This document shows positions 55,350 through 64,000 of a stretch of 64,000 nt of DNA, in pieces (the first letter of the stretch is position 1; every line of letters begins with the position of its first letter). Source of the stretch: Undaria pinnatifida (lineage: Eukaryota > Sar > Phaeophyceae > Laminariales > Alariaceae). The translations under genes were made by a program, and so were the position numbers. The stretch covers positions 17,309,204-17,373,203 of the forward strand of contig JABAKD010000010.1 of the NCBI GenBank assembly GCA_012845835.1. Direction: 5' to 3'. The notes below the pieces were generated by a model. That model had not been told where the DNA came from. It saw only the letters and a list, made by a program, of their open reading frames with translations, and did not search any database.

Positions 55350-56440
55350 CAGCTCCCTCATGTATGTTCTAAACACCCCACCTGGAATCAAAATATGCCA
55401 GAGCAATAAACACTACCAGGCAGTTGATATCACCGCATTATATTTCTAGCCATCGATGTCGTAGCTTCAATCCCCCCCCCCCACCCCCCCCTCCCCCCAA
55501 ACGCCCCCTCCTTCCCTACCACCCGAACCATCGCCTAGACATAGCACCACGTGTATAGCAAGTCCCTACATCTGTGCGACCTAAAGCTATTGAATACCCC
55601 TTTCCCCCCCCCTCCCGCCCCCTCCTTCCCCGAACCCCCCCTCCCCACCCCTTCGAACACTCCGCCCTCTCCTCAACGGGTACACGACTTACAGCATACA
55701 CATGATAAACTGATGCATTTCTGGATGGAGTGTATTTTTATACTTCGAAGTATTTAATATGTACCACGTACGGTATTCTTGTAAAAAAGTAAAATACACT
55801 CCAGCAGCAGCAGGGAGATCGAATATTTTGTCGAAACTCATCTTTGCAAGCTGTGTGTGATACTCCGATCGCGCGTATTACGGGTTGTGTGTCCTCATTA
55901 AGGATATAGGTCGGCGACTCCCCTTGCAACTACAGCAGTGTAGCTATCAGGGTCAACAGGGTGATGTTAGTCAGTCTGTGCGCGGAAACTATCAAACCCG
56001 TTTCTGAGGGGGACAAAATCTGACAGCTGTGGAAGGAAATGCATCAGTTTATTATCAAGTGAATCCTGCAAGTCGAATAACGAGTGAGGGGAGGGCGGAG
56101 TTTTGAAGGACGTGGGGGCCTGATTTTGATCAAAAGGGGGGCGGGAGGGGGGAAGGGGGGGGAAGGGGACGGGTGGGGCAGGTTAATTTGTGCATGGAAA
56201 GTATAAATCCTTCTTGTGGGGGAGGGGGGGGGAAATGTGCCGGGGGGGGGCGGGGGGCGGGGGGGGAGGGCTTTAGGTCGCATAGATGTAGGGGTTTGCT
56301 ATACGCGTGGTGCTAGGTCTAGGCGATGGTGCGGGTGGTGGGGAAGGAGGGGGCGTTCGGGGCGAGGGCGGGTGAGAATTGCAGCAGCGGCATGGACGGC
56401 TCATGTAGCAGATGAAGATTACGCGGGGAGTAGGCATAGA
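55350..56440. mobile_element. compact foldback-like element
   Basis: The left arm (55350-55740, C-rich) lacks most of the proximal module but keeps the GGATGGAGTGTATTTT edge. The right arm (55790-56440) is complete, with G-rich units at 56150-56275. The spacer is about 50 bp and holds TACTTCGAAGTA (55741-55752). Confidence 0.7.
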
Positions 56441-57179
56441 AGAGGGGGTTAGACTTTGTGCATAATACATGATAGATAGTTTCCTTTTTTTGTCTCCGAG
56501 GCTTTATTCTGTCGGGAATTTTAGCAGTGATTGATCAACGTTGTCGGATGGTCAGCACAACGAAAACAACAGCAACAACAAGTGTCCCTCCCGCGGTGGC
56601 ACAAGCTCTCCTTAGCGGCCTAACACACACCCTTCTCCAGTAGTAGTACTACTACTTACTGTCCATCGTGTTTGCGAGATACCAGTGACCCGTGCTACGT
56701 ACGATAAATAGAGGTGAACCGCTTTTTTTTTCTGCGGCTCGTCGCTTTAGGTCCTTCTTAACCCAATAAAATAAACAAAATTCGATGAAAAAAAAAACAA
56801 TGAACTAAAATTTCGACGGAAAAAAAAAAAAAAAATCTAAAAAAAAATCGACGAAAAAAATATCAACTAATAAAGCTAGAAGAAAAAAAATCGACGACAA
56901 AAACCCCAATACAGTACTCGTAACCAGAAATTTCGACGAAAAATAAACCAACAAACTTAAACCTCGACGAAAAAAATAAACGAGAAAGATGAAAAAAAAT
57001 CGACAAACGAAAAAAAAAACTGCACTACAAGTACACCGCGGATAAAGTATGATCCCATCTGGTTTATTAGTAGGTAAATGAAACGAAAATTCTGAAAAAA
57101 GAAATGACAAATTCGGACGATTTGGGGTCATCAAGGAGCCTTGTAGTGGCACTCGCGAGGGGGGGATGCGTGGTTGATA
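56441..57179. other. intergenic, A-rich, no gene recognised
   Basis: ATCGACGAAAAAAA-type strings recur at 56815-57020 (TCGACGA every 30-50 bases), a degenerate A-rich repeat. No gene recognised. Confidence 0.5.
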
Positions 57180-57560
57180 GGTGCTGGGAAGCGTGCTCCT
57201 CATGGTTTCCAGTGTCTTTGGTCGGTCTCTTCTCATGGTTCGCTGGATAGACTCAATTCGTAGCTTTTTTGCATTATTTCCCTACATAGCATAGCATACT
57301 AAAACACAGACATAATAACAGGACTGCAGGGTAGCGCAGGGGTAGTAGCGCAGGGTAGAGCAGGGTAAGGAGTGAGATGAAGGGCGTCTTTTCTTGTCCC
57401 ATCATCGTCACCTAACGTCACCGCCCATCTATGGTGGCCTTGACGTGAGTGTGACTTCTCTACTATCACGTGGTTTCACCACAACCATGACATGGTTTCG
57501 CGTCGAATCTATAAACTATCCTTCTACCGAGGGCGCTCCATTGCAGCCCCCCACCATTGT
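57180..57560. repeat. dispersed repeat, partner of 5325-5720
   Basis: See 5325-5720. This copy has GCAGGGTAG repeats where the other has AGCAG repeats. Confidence 0.7.
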
Positions 57561-57659
57561 TCAGAAATCGTTTCGGACGAAAAGTGGTGATATACCTCTT
57601 GGGTGGGGGTAGGTGTTGGGAACGGAGTCGTCCCATGCTAGTAGGTAGGGGGTGAAGCA

Positions 57660-57725
57660 GAAGTTTCGGAGAAGTTTCGGAGAAGTTTCGGAGAAGTTTC
57701 GGAGAAGTTTCGGAGAAGTTTCGGA
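57660..57725 (+). repeat. six tandem 11-bp units GAAGTTTCGGA
   Basis: Six uninterrupted units. Each includes GAAGTTTC, an inverted GAA..TTC pair as in HSF half-sites, but the 11-bp period departs from the continuous 5-bp phasing of a classical heat-shock element. Confidence 0.95.
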
Positions 57726-57765
57726 GCTCCTACCCGCGAGGAGTCACTCAATCGGTATCTCACGT

Positions 57766-57857
57766 TGTTATGGTTATTAGTGGGGTGGTATTAGTCCGTT
57801 TGACCACTCGCAAAAGGTTGAACCAACAATAGCTCACCCAAACTAAGCCTTATGACT
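57766..57857 (-). mobile_element. solo TRIM LTR
   Basis: TAGTCCGTTTGACCACTCGC, AAAAGGTTGAACCAACAATA and CACCCAAACTAAGCCTTATG match the TRIM terminal repeat. No second repeat, primer-binding site or purine tract lies nearby. Confidence 0.8.
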
Positions 57858-57859
57858 TG

Positions 57860-58125
57860 GAAGGCGTTCGTTAGCGAGACCCGGCCAACATTTCTATGCG
57901 CTACTTAAAAAAGACTATATATACGTAGAATACTCGAAAAATGATCAGACTTTAATTTAGCCGATAGTCCCAAGCGGTCAGGAAAAAAACTTTTGGCCCA
58001 GCAAGTATAACCCTTTGCCGTGTGGAGTGACTCAACCAAAACCAAACGGTCTAGTTGGTATTGAAACCATCGAATGTCACGATCTCTAATGCCATAAACA
58101 AACTCAACCCAACCCATGGGAATTC
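57860..58125. other. intergenic, no feature recognised
   Basis: Nothing was recognised between the solo LTR and the (AAC)n array. Confidence 0.5.
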
Positions 58126-58126
58126 A

Positions 58127-58310
<184 letters not shown>

Positions 58311-58311
58311 T

Positions 58312-58473
58312 ATGTGTGTGTGTTCTTCACATTAAACCGTTCTTCTACTCGTCGACATCCAGCACACCCAGTGTCCGTACTGATTCTTCACCCTAGAAAG
58401 ATCAGCTCTGTGGTCACAAGCTACGACACAGAGATAATGCATCGTAATGCATTCGACAACGCAATGTCATGTA
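58312..58473 (+). mobile_element. R165 repeat copy (reverse orientation)
   Basis: Nearly identical to 34526-34700. The short (GT)n run (complement of the tail) abuts the (AAC)n array. Confidence 0.65.
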
Positions 58474-58559
58474 GTGTGTACTGGCTGTACGTATTACGTA
58501 GTCTTCTAGAAAACTGCTGGTGAAAACACTACTATTATGATTATTATATCATACGGAGT

Positions 58560-58851
58560 ATATATTATAAAAATTAAAATACACTCCAGCTGTGAGATCG
58601 AAGATTTCGTCGAAACTCATCTTTGCAAGCTGTGTGTGATACTCCGATCGCGCGCATTACGTGTTGTGTGTCCTCATTAAGGATATAGGTCGGCGACTCC
58701 CCTCACAGCTACAGTGTAGCTATCAGGGTCAACAGGATGATTTTAGTCAGTCTGTGCGCGGAAACTATAAAACCCGTTTCTGAGGGGGACAAAATCTGAC
58801 AGCTGTGAAGGGAAAGGGGGGGCCTGGTTTAGATCAAAAGCGAGCGGGTTT

Positions 58852-58883
<32 letters not shown>

Positions 58884-58955
58884 AAGGGGCAATTTGTGCA
58901 TGTAAGCTATAAAGGATAAATCTGACCGTTTTGGCACCAGTATATTATTGAGGCC

Positions 58956-58986
<31 letters not shown>

Positions 58987-58990
58987 CTCG
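58560..58990 (+). mobile_element. foldback-family arm, single (+)
   Basis: Proximal module from ACACTCCAGCTGTGAGATCG (58580) through GAAACTATAAAACCCGTTTC, then two units with poly(G) tracts of about 28 (58856-58883) and 27 (58957-58983) bases. It is closest to 1578-2056. Confidence 0.8.
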
Positions 58991-59237
58991 ATATGTGCCT
59001 GGAAACTATACATTATTTCGAGGGGATAAATGTGACATTTTTGGAAATAATACATCAGTTTATCGAGTATTATATACTGTTACATGCTTTTCCAACCCAG
59101 CGGATTTTTGGGAAATCGCAAACTCCCTCTTCTTCCCAAATAGTGCTCTCTTCTCTTCTGGGACTCGTAGGCCAACACCTCTCCTCCTTCCAGGAGCGTA
59201 TGGTGGTCTCCTCTTCTTCCTCGTCCTCTCGGGCTGT

Positions 59238-59361
59238 CAAGACATCAAGACATCAAGACATCAAGACATCAAGACATCAAGACATCAAGACATCGAGACA
59301 TCACGACATCAAGACATCAAGACATCAAGACATCAACACATCAAGACATCAACACATCAAC
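59238..59361 (+). repeat. 8-bp tandem repeat (GACATCAA)n
   Basis: About 15 units with a few single changes (GACATCGA, GACATCAC, CACATCAA). It ends 18 bases before a palindromic MITE. Confidence 0.95.
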
Positions 59362-59379
59362 AGTAAGTATTAACAACTA

Positions 59380-59484
59380 TTACGTGGGACCATAGTAAAT
59401 AGGACCAAATATTGTTAGTCAAAATAGGGAAATATATTGGTTTTTGTGTGTACCGTAGGTCCTGTTTACTATGGTCCCCCGTAA
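59380..59484. mobile_element. 105-bp palindromic MITE, copy 2, TA target site
   Basis: Ends TTACGTGGGACCATAGTAAA and its inverse TTTACTATGGTCCCCCGTAA, about 30 bp nearly perfect. TA flanks at 59378-59379 and 59485-59486. The core shares CAAATATTGTTAGTCAAAAT-type sequence with copy 1. Confidence 0.9.
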
Positions 59485-59749
59485 TAGCCGGTGGGAAACG
59501 TGTATATGTATTACAAAAAAAAATTAAGTTCGTGTTCAGCTTGAAACATCCCCCCCACGATCCTCGAACTCCAACCAAAAATGCCTTCCCTCCAAAAATG
59601 TTCATGCACCCCATGAGGCAGTTACATCGTAACGCCCATTGCTGTCTCTGGAGTGGCCACACCAGAAAACAAAGCATCTCCTTCGGCGGTGTCATCCACA
59701 AGCAAGAAAGTAGGCACAACAAGGCGCCGAAACGTCCGTGTTGCGAGCG

Positions 59750-59935
59750 GTTCTTGGGAGGATGCAGTTCACCCTTCACGAGACTCGCCGGACACCTCAC
59801 GGCGCTTCGCGCTTGGTGCAAGCAATGTCTGCCTGGTTGTTGGTGAAAACCCGACGTGCTCCGTCCCGGCATAGATAGTAGGGATGCGAGGGTCAACGGT
59901 CATACGACTACCGACCACCATGCACAAACTGAGTA
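59750..59935 (+). mobile_element. LINE tail fragment
   Basis: Aligns with 62245-62430: GAGCGGTTCTTGG.AGGATGC, CACCTCACGGCGCTTC.CGC, TTGGTGCAAGCAATG, CCCGACGTGCTCCGTCCCGG. It ends CAAACTGAGTACACCCCCC, i.e. a C tract. Confidence 0.65.
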
Positions 59936-60639
59936 CACCCCCCCCGCGCGCGCGCGCCCGTCCGGAGAGAGGGACGGGATGGGGGAGGATGGGGGGGGGA
60001 GGAGAAGGGCAGTAGAGGGACGGGAGGGCGGGGGCGGGGGGGGGGGGGGGGGGGGCGAGAACAACCGACCATTGGTTATAGTATTTGTGACATTATTTTA
60101 ATAAGAACTTCCGTAATGTGCGCAAGCTTTTTTTCGCCCCCCCTCCAAACCCTGACACGACCTAACCCGCGATGAGATACACGCTGGTGAGCAAGGGTGC
60201 TTGGGGGCCGAGGGGGGGAAGGGGTACCACAATCCAACCGACCAATGCAGACACGTAGTTGCGATGTTATGTTTATCAGCAACTCGCGTAACGTGAGCAA
60301 CCTGAGTTTGTTGGTTTGTTCTCTTAAATTCACACACCTAAATCACCTAGCCTTATCTAACCAGAAAAGAGGTACATACCAGCACGCAAATGTGCAGGAG
60401 GGACGAAGGAGGGGGGGTAGGGGAACGGCGGAGGGGGCGGGCGCAGGGGGGGGTGACAACCGCCGAACCGTCCAAAGCCATCTTGTGTTGATACATATTT
60501 TCAAAAAAATCTCGCGAAACATGCGCAACCCGTCCCCCGGCCCCTCCCCCTCAAACGCCCAACCCGCAAAGAGGCAGATGCCAGCAAACAAGAGTGCTTG
60601 AGGGACAAGCGCGCGCGGGGGGGGGGGGAGGGGAGGGGT

Positions 60640-60760
60640 GTACTCGATATTCATGCATGGCCGTGGTCGTATGACCATAGACCCTCGCATCCCTACCACT
60701 ATGCCGGGACGGAGCACGTCGGGTTATCACCGACCAGGCAGACATCGCGTGCACCAATGG
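60640..60760 (-). mobile_element. LINE tail fragment
   Basis: CATGGCCGTGGTCGTATGAC, ACCCTCGCATCCCTAC and ATGCCGGGACGGAGCACGTC, as in the other copies. The minus strand reads 'VGDNPTCSVPA' to a stop. Confidence 0.65.
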
Positions 60761-60859
60761 CGAGAGAGTGGGGGAGGAGGGAAGTGCCAGCCCAACCGAC
60801 CACTGTCTTTTTATGTAGTAATGGTAATGTTTTAGTTTTGACATTGTAACCAGAAACGT

Positions 60860-61170
60860 GTGTAGCATTCACAAGCAAGGATGCGCAGGAGGGAGAGGCA
60901 GACAGGGGGGCGGGGGGGGGGGGGGGGGGGGGGGTACTCATTTTATTGCTTGCCTTAGTCGTTTGACCATTGACCACGCATCCCTTTCGAGACAGAGCAC
61001 CGTTCCTACTCCTAATAAAGACACCTCCAACATTTGGGCGCTCATTACGCTTCTTCCATATACTACATAAAAACTGTCTGATTTTCTTATCTCCGTCCTG
61101 TTTCGCCATGTGTGGCAAGGGGGGGCGGGGGCGATAGCCGAACATTTTTTTTTGTACTTGTGACATTTTC
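60860..61170 (-). pseudogene. LINE C-terminal fragment
   Basis: Minus-strand 'AKQDGD', 'FLCSIWKKRNERPNVGG', 'RSRNGALSRKGCVVNGQTT' and 'KASNKMSTPP' match the downstream sequence of the LINE at 62437-62930. The end runs into a G/C homopolymer. Confidence 0.7.
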
Positions 61171-61574
61171 GCCAGGAGGTTTGCGAAAGTGTGGGTAACC
61201 TGTTCTCTCTTCGCCCCCAGCACCTGATCACCTATAAACCGCAAGGAGATACGACGCAAACAAAACGAGGGTGCGGGGGAGGGGGGGCGAGCTGACAGCA
61301 ACCGATCATCAGTATTTTTTTTCTTCATTTTGATATTTTTTTCAGAAGCTTAAGGTAACGTGCGGAACCTGTTCATTGTCCTCCTCTAACATCTACCCTG
61401 GCCTGATAGAGGACAATAGACAGATGCCAAGCACAAGCAGAAAACGCCTGCTACGTATGATACACGGTAAGAGAAAGGTGCACGAAACTTGTTACTGTGA
61501 GGTTGTTGTGGGAGCTATCGACGCCCACGGTCCAAAAACTCAAAAATTAGAAGAAAAAAAAGTGGGTAAGTGCA

Positions 61575-62240
61575 ACCCGGCGTATTCCACACGAGGAAGC
61601 GACCGGTGACTTGCCAAGAATAATTTTTGTATTTTTTTGGGGGGAGAAGCGATGATAATCCTACCGGAGTAGTCTACCACATCATTACTTTTTTTTCCGT
61701 CAAAAACTTGCTTCACATGCGTGTGTGTGAGAGCAACTTTTTGGTTTTTATTGTGCCCCCCCCCCCTTCTCTATGAACATCTACCGGTAACCTGCAAAAA
61801 CGAGAATGGCATATTCGGATGATTTTATTAATAGATTAAGGGGCCTCGTTACCCAGATAACATTTTCGCCAAAAAGGGGTATACCTTAATACCCCGTTCG
61901 TTGCATATGCGTTCATCTATAACCTCTCTCATGTTGGTATCACGTACTTCCACAGGCGAGATTTCTGCCGACGATGTCTCGATGTCCCGATCTCTATAAT
62001 AGGAGATGTACCGGAAAAATCAACAGCACAGACAGCGTGGGCCATGGTGGTGGTTGTGTATATAGAGTAAACAATTTTTGTTTTTGTTTTGTTTCCTGTT
62101 TTGTTTTTGCTCACCTCGTCGTGGCATTCTTTTTTTTTTGTTTACCCCCTTTCTCCCTCCCTACACGTTTACCTAAGAGCCAGGGTCACAAAGCAGAGAC
62201 TCTTATCCCCCCCCCCCCCCCTCTCCGCTACGGTCCGTCT
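61575..62240. other. intergenic, no gene recognised
   Basis: T-rich and C-tract sequence. A long + frame opens at 61974 but only its last third (from about 62437) has recognisable content. Confidence 0.4.
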
Positions 62241-62244
62241 TACG

Positions 62245-62430
62245 AGCGGTTCTTGGAAGGATGCAGTTCACTCTTCATGCGACTCGCCGAACACCTCACG
62301 GCGCTTCACGCTTGGTGCAAGCAATGCCTACGTACCTGGTTGGCGAAAACCCGACGTGCTCCGTCCCGGCATAGTAGGGATGCGAGGGGCTATGGTTATA
62401 CGACTACGGCCATGCGCAAACTGAGCAAGC
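62245..62430 (+). mobile_element. LINE tail fragment
   Basis: Same segment as 59750-59935, ending CAAACTGAGCAAGCCCCCAC. Here it lies directly upstream of, not downstream of, LINE coding sequence. Confidence 0.6.
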
Positions 62431-62436
62431 CCCCAC

Positions 62437-62816
62437 CCCCCCCTCCCCGCTACTACGCGAAAAAGCTGAAACTGCGATTTCGTGTAGGGGACCTGGAGCT
62501 ACCAGAAAGAAGAAAGAGATATACCAGTAGTCGGGAGGAGAAGGACGTGGCTACAAGTATGTGCCCGCGTGGCACAACAATACAGAGTAGGACTTACATA
62601 GTAGGAGAATGTGATATATACAAGGAGGAACGGGATGCGTTAGAGGAGGAGATGAGGAAATTAGACGTGTGTGACATGGAAGAGTTTGGTAGACGCGAGA
62701 GTAGCGAGAAAACGATCGCTATCCTACGAGATAGATGGTGGCCGCAGACGGCGAAACAGGACGGGGATAGGATAATGAGCAAACAGTTTTTTATGCAATA
62801 TATGGAAACAGCGTAA
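62437..62816 (+). pseudogene. LINE ORF2 C-terminus, frameshifted
   Basis: The frame reads 'RVGDLELPERRKRYTSSREE', then 'CPRGTTIQSRTYIVGEC', then 'DIYKEERDALEEEMRKLD'. This pattern resembles the Cys/His region that closes many non-LTR retrotransposon ORF2 proteins (usually CxxC...H...C). The second Cys appears changed to Arg (CPRG) and the His to Tyr. At the T run near 62788 one extra T, compared with 61070, shifts the frame to a premature stop at 62814. The sequence beyond it (62820-62905) still encodes 'NERPNVGDVSVRSRNGAPS' in another frame. No RT core is present: the copy is 5'-truncated. Confidence 0.7.
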
Positions 62817-62904
62817 TGAGCGCCCAAATGTTGGAGATGTCTCTGTTAGGAGTAGGAACGGTGCTCCGTCTCCAAATAGATGCGTGGTCAATGGCCAAAA
62901 TGAC

Positions 62905-64000
62905 TAAGGCAAGCAACAAACGAGAACGCCCCCCCTTATCATGCCCCCCTTGACATGCCCCCCCCACCCCCCCCCTCCCCGGTGCGGTCCTTCATTTTTG
63001 TCGCGAGAAGACTTCGCCTAGCCCTTTCTTCCCTTGTCGACTCGCATCGAAATTGCGCCTGACCAGACGGAGTAAACAGTGAATGCTTTGATTTGATGTG
63101 GCGGATGATGCACGTAGTATTGTCAACCTACTCACTCATTCATCGTATGATTGGTTGTGTAGCCCAACAAAAAATGAGGAAGTCAGCCTCGTCAACCGGC
63201 CGGAAGAAGAGTATAATACGCTTTATTATGTCGTAGGCAGTGAAAAATCGAAATGCACCCCATCCAGCTGGAGATCGAAGCAAAAAGATCAAGATGTTGT
63301 CGAAACTCACATATTATTCGCAAGCTGTATAGTATGTGTCACTCCGATGGCGCGTGTCATGTAGTAGTACTGATAGCAGTGAGTGTAGTGGGCATGGACA
63401 TGTTGCGATCCAGATATTTTGCATACATACATGCTGTTGTGACATACTACATGTATGTATGTCGTGATGCATACACCAGGTATTACATGTGTTACAGGTT
63501 GTAAACATATTACATGACATATATATATGCATATTATGTATTATGCCATCTTTATTATTATTGTCAGAGCGAGTGGTGATCTTGAGGGTCACAAAGCGAC
63601 GGTTCGAGAGAGCCAAGATTGTCTGGTTGTCTCCGACACAGAGTTAGACCGCCGGTGTTATGCCGGGCGTGCATGAAGGTCTATAATATGATCCCCGAAT
63701 AAATCACGAGTGTGAGTCAGCTGATGAATAAAAAAGTGAAAAAAAATCAAGGAGGCGTATATTCATGCTGTATCCAGATACGAGACACCTAATTGTCAAC
63801 AAAGCGAATACTGTACGAATTAATCTACTTTGTAGTGTGGAGGTGGGATTGTTCCAAGTAGACGGGAGGGACGGGAGGGCAGAGAGGAGCTCAGATCGTT
63901 CGCCGCGGTGGGGAGGGAATAAGGGAGCGGGAAAGGGGAGAGAGGAGATGGATACGAAAAAGTCGGCATGCACTGAGGGCGAAACAAACAGCCCAATGAT
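62905..64000. other. window end: SINE and foldback remnants, no gene
   Basis: A short SINE-2-like stretch (62985-63060, GTCGACTCGCATCGAAATTG) and a decayed foldback proximal module (63250-63360, ATCCAGCTGGAGATCGAAGC to CACTCCGATGGCGCG). The remaining sequence is AT-rich with ACATAC/CATGTATG motifs. No gene recognised. Confidence 0.45.

Larger units (their letters stand above)
60060..61570 (+). repeat. diverged tandem array with CAACCGACCA starts and G tracts
   Basis: Units start near 60062, 60233, 60459, 60791, 61130 and 61300 with CAACCG(A)CC or a variant. They continue with a T-rich stretch (TTGTGACATT), then CGCGTAACGTGCGCAACCTG-like and AGATACATACCAGCA.GCAA- like blocks, and close with a 10-35-base G-rich stretch. 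LINE tail pieces interrupt it at 60640-60760 and 60860-61170. Confidence 0.6.

Noticed and set aside
59860-62430. 5S rRNA-derived sequence, from a GACTACGGCCATGC start in the LINE tail repeats
   Set aside because: Only about 14 bases resemble a 5S start. The rest does not fold or align as 5S, and the same segment reads as peptide plus stop in several LINE tail copies.
61974-62436. 5' part of the 280-codon + frame as LINE coding sequence
   Set aside because: Only residues from about 62437 onward resemble a LINE C-terminus. The upstream part is C-tract and tail-repeat sequence in a frame that is open by chance.

Overview
This is a gene-poor, repeat-saturated nuclear window from a eukaryote. 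A stramenopile, possibly a brown alga or relative, is the best guess. The grounds are a spliced heat-shock-factor (HSF) gene whose DNA-binding domain ends in the 'SYQHPHF' style I associate with diatom and brown-algal HSFs, chromodomain-bearing Ty3/gypsy polyprotein remnants of a type I associate with brown algae and oomycetes, and a degraded tyrosine-recombinase element. The taxonomic call is inference from recalled family features, not from a search.

Only one convincing host gene was found: a three-exon HSF-type transcription factor on the + strand (13408-20969; introns 13633-18032 and 19119-20069). Its first intron carries a foldback arm and SINE debris. Its second intron carries a roughly 650-bp AGN trinucleotide array. 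Its stop codon lies inside the first unit of a tenfold 65-70-bp tandem repeat that continues downstream.

The rest is mobile DNA and simple sequence. (1) A family of large foldback-like elements has a conserved proximal module (about 170 bp) and outer arms built of G/C-homopolymer-containing tandem units. It occurs about 15 times, three of them as face-to-face palindromes (6410-8849, 52620-54640, 55350-56440). (2) tRNA-headed SINEs (five SINE-1 copies, one SINE-2) plus headless relatives share a core and a 3' end but carry different simple-sequence tails. (3) Ty3/gypsy chromodomain elements survive as internally deleted copies (42231-45576, 49289-51680) and a fragment (39633-40130), with two TRIM elements and one solo TRIM LTR that share their primer-binding site and tRNA-like leader. 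(4) There is a LINE-type reverse transcriptase pseudogene (2556-4052), another LINE C-terminus (62437-62816, relic 60860-61170) and its tail repeats. (5) A decayed tyrosine-recombinase gene lies at 28700-29830. (6) Small palindromic MITEs include a pair with TA target sites. (7) A roughly 120-base poly(A)-tailed retroposon has a perfect 12-bp target-site duplication. (8) Microsatellites and minisatellites are abundant (CAA, AGT, GAAC, 7-, 8- and 11-bp units, 105-bp and 153-bp tandems).

No rRNA, complete tRNA, CRISPR array, operon or prokaryotic feature was seen. Most open frames in the window run through repeats or GC-rich antisense sequence and were not called as genes.
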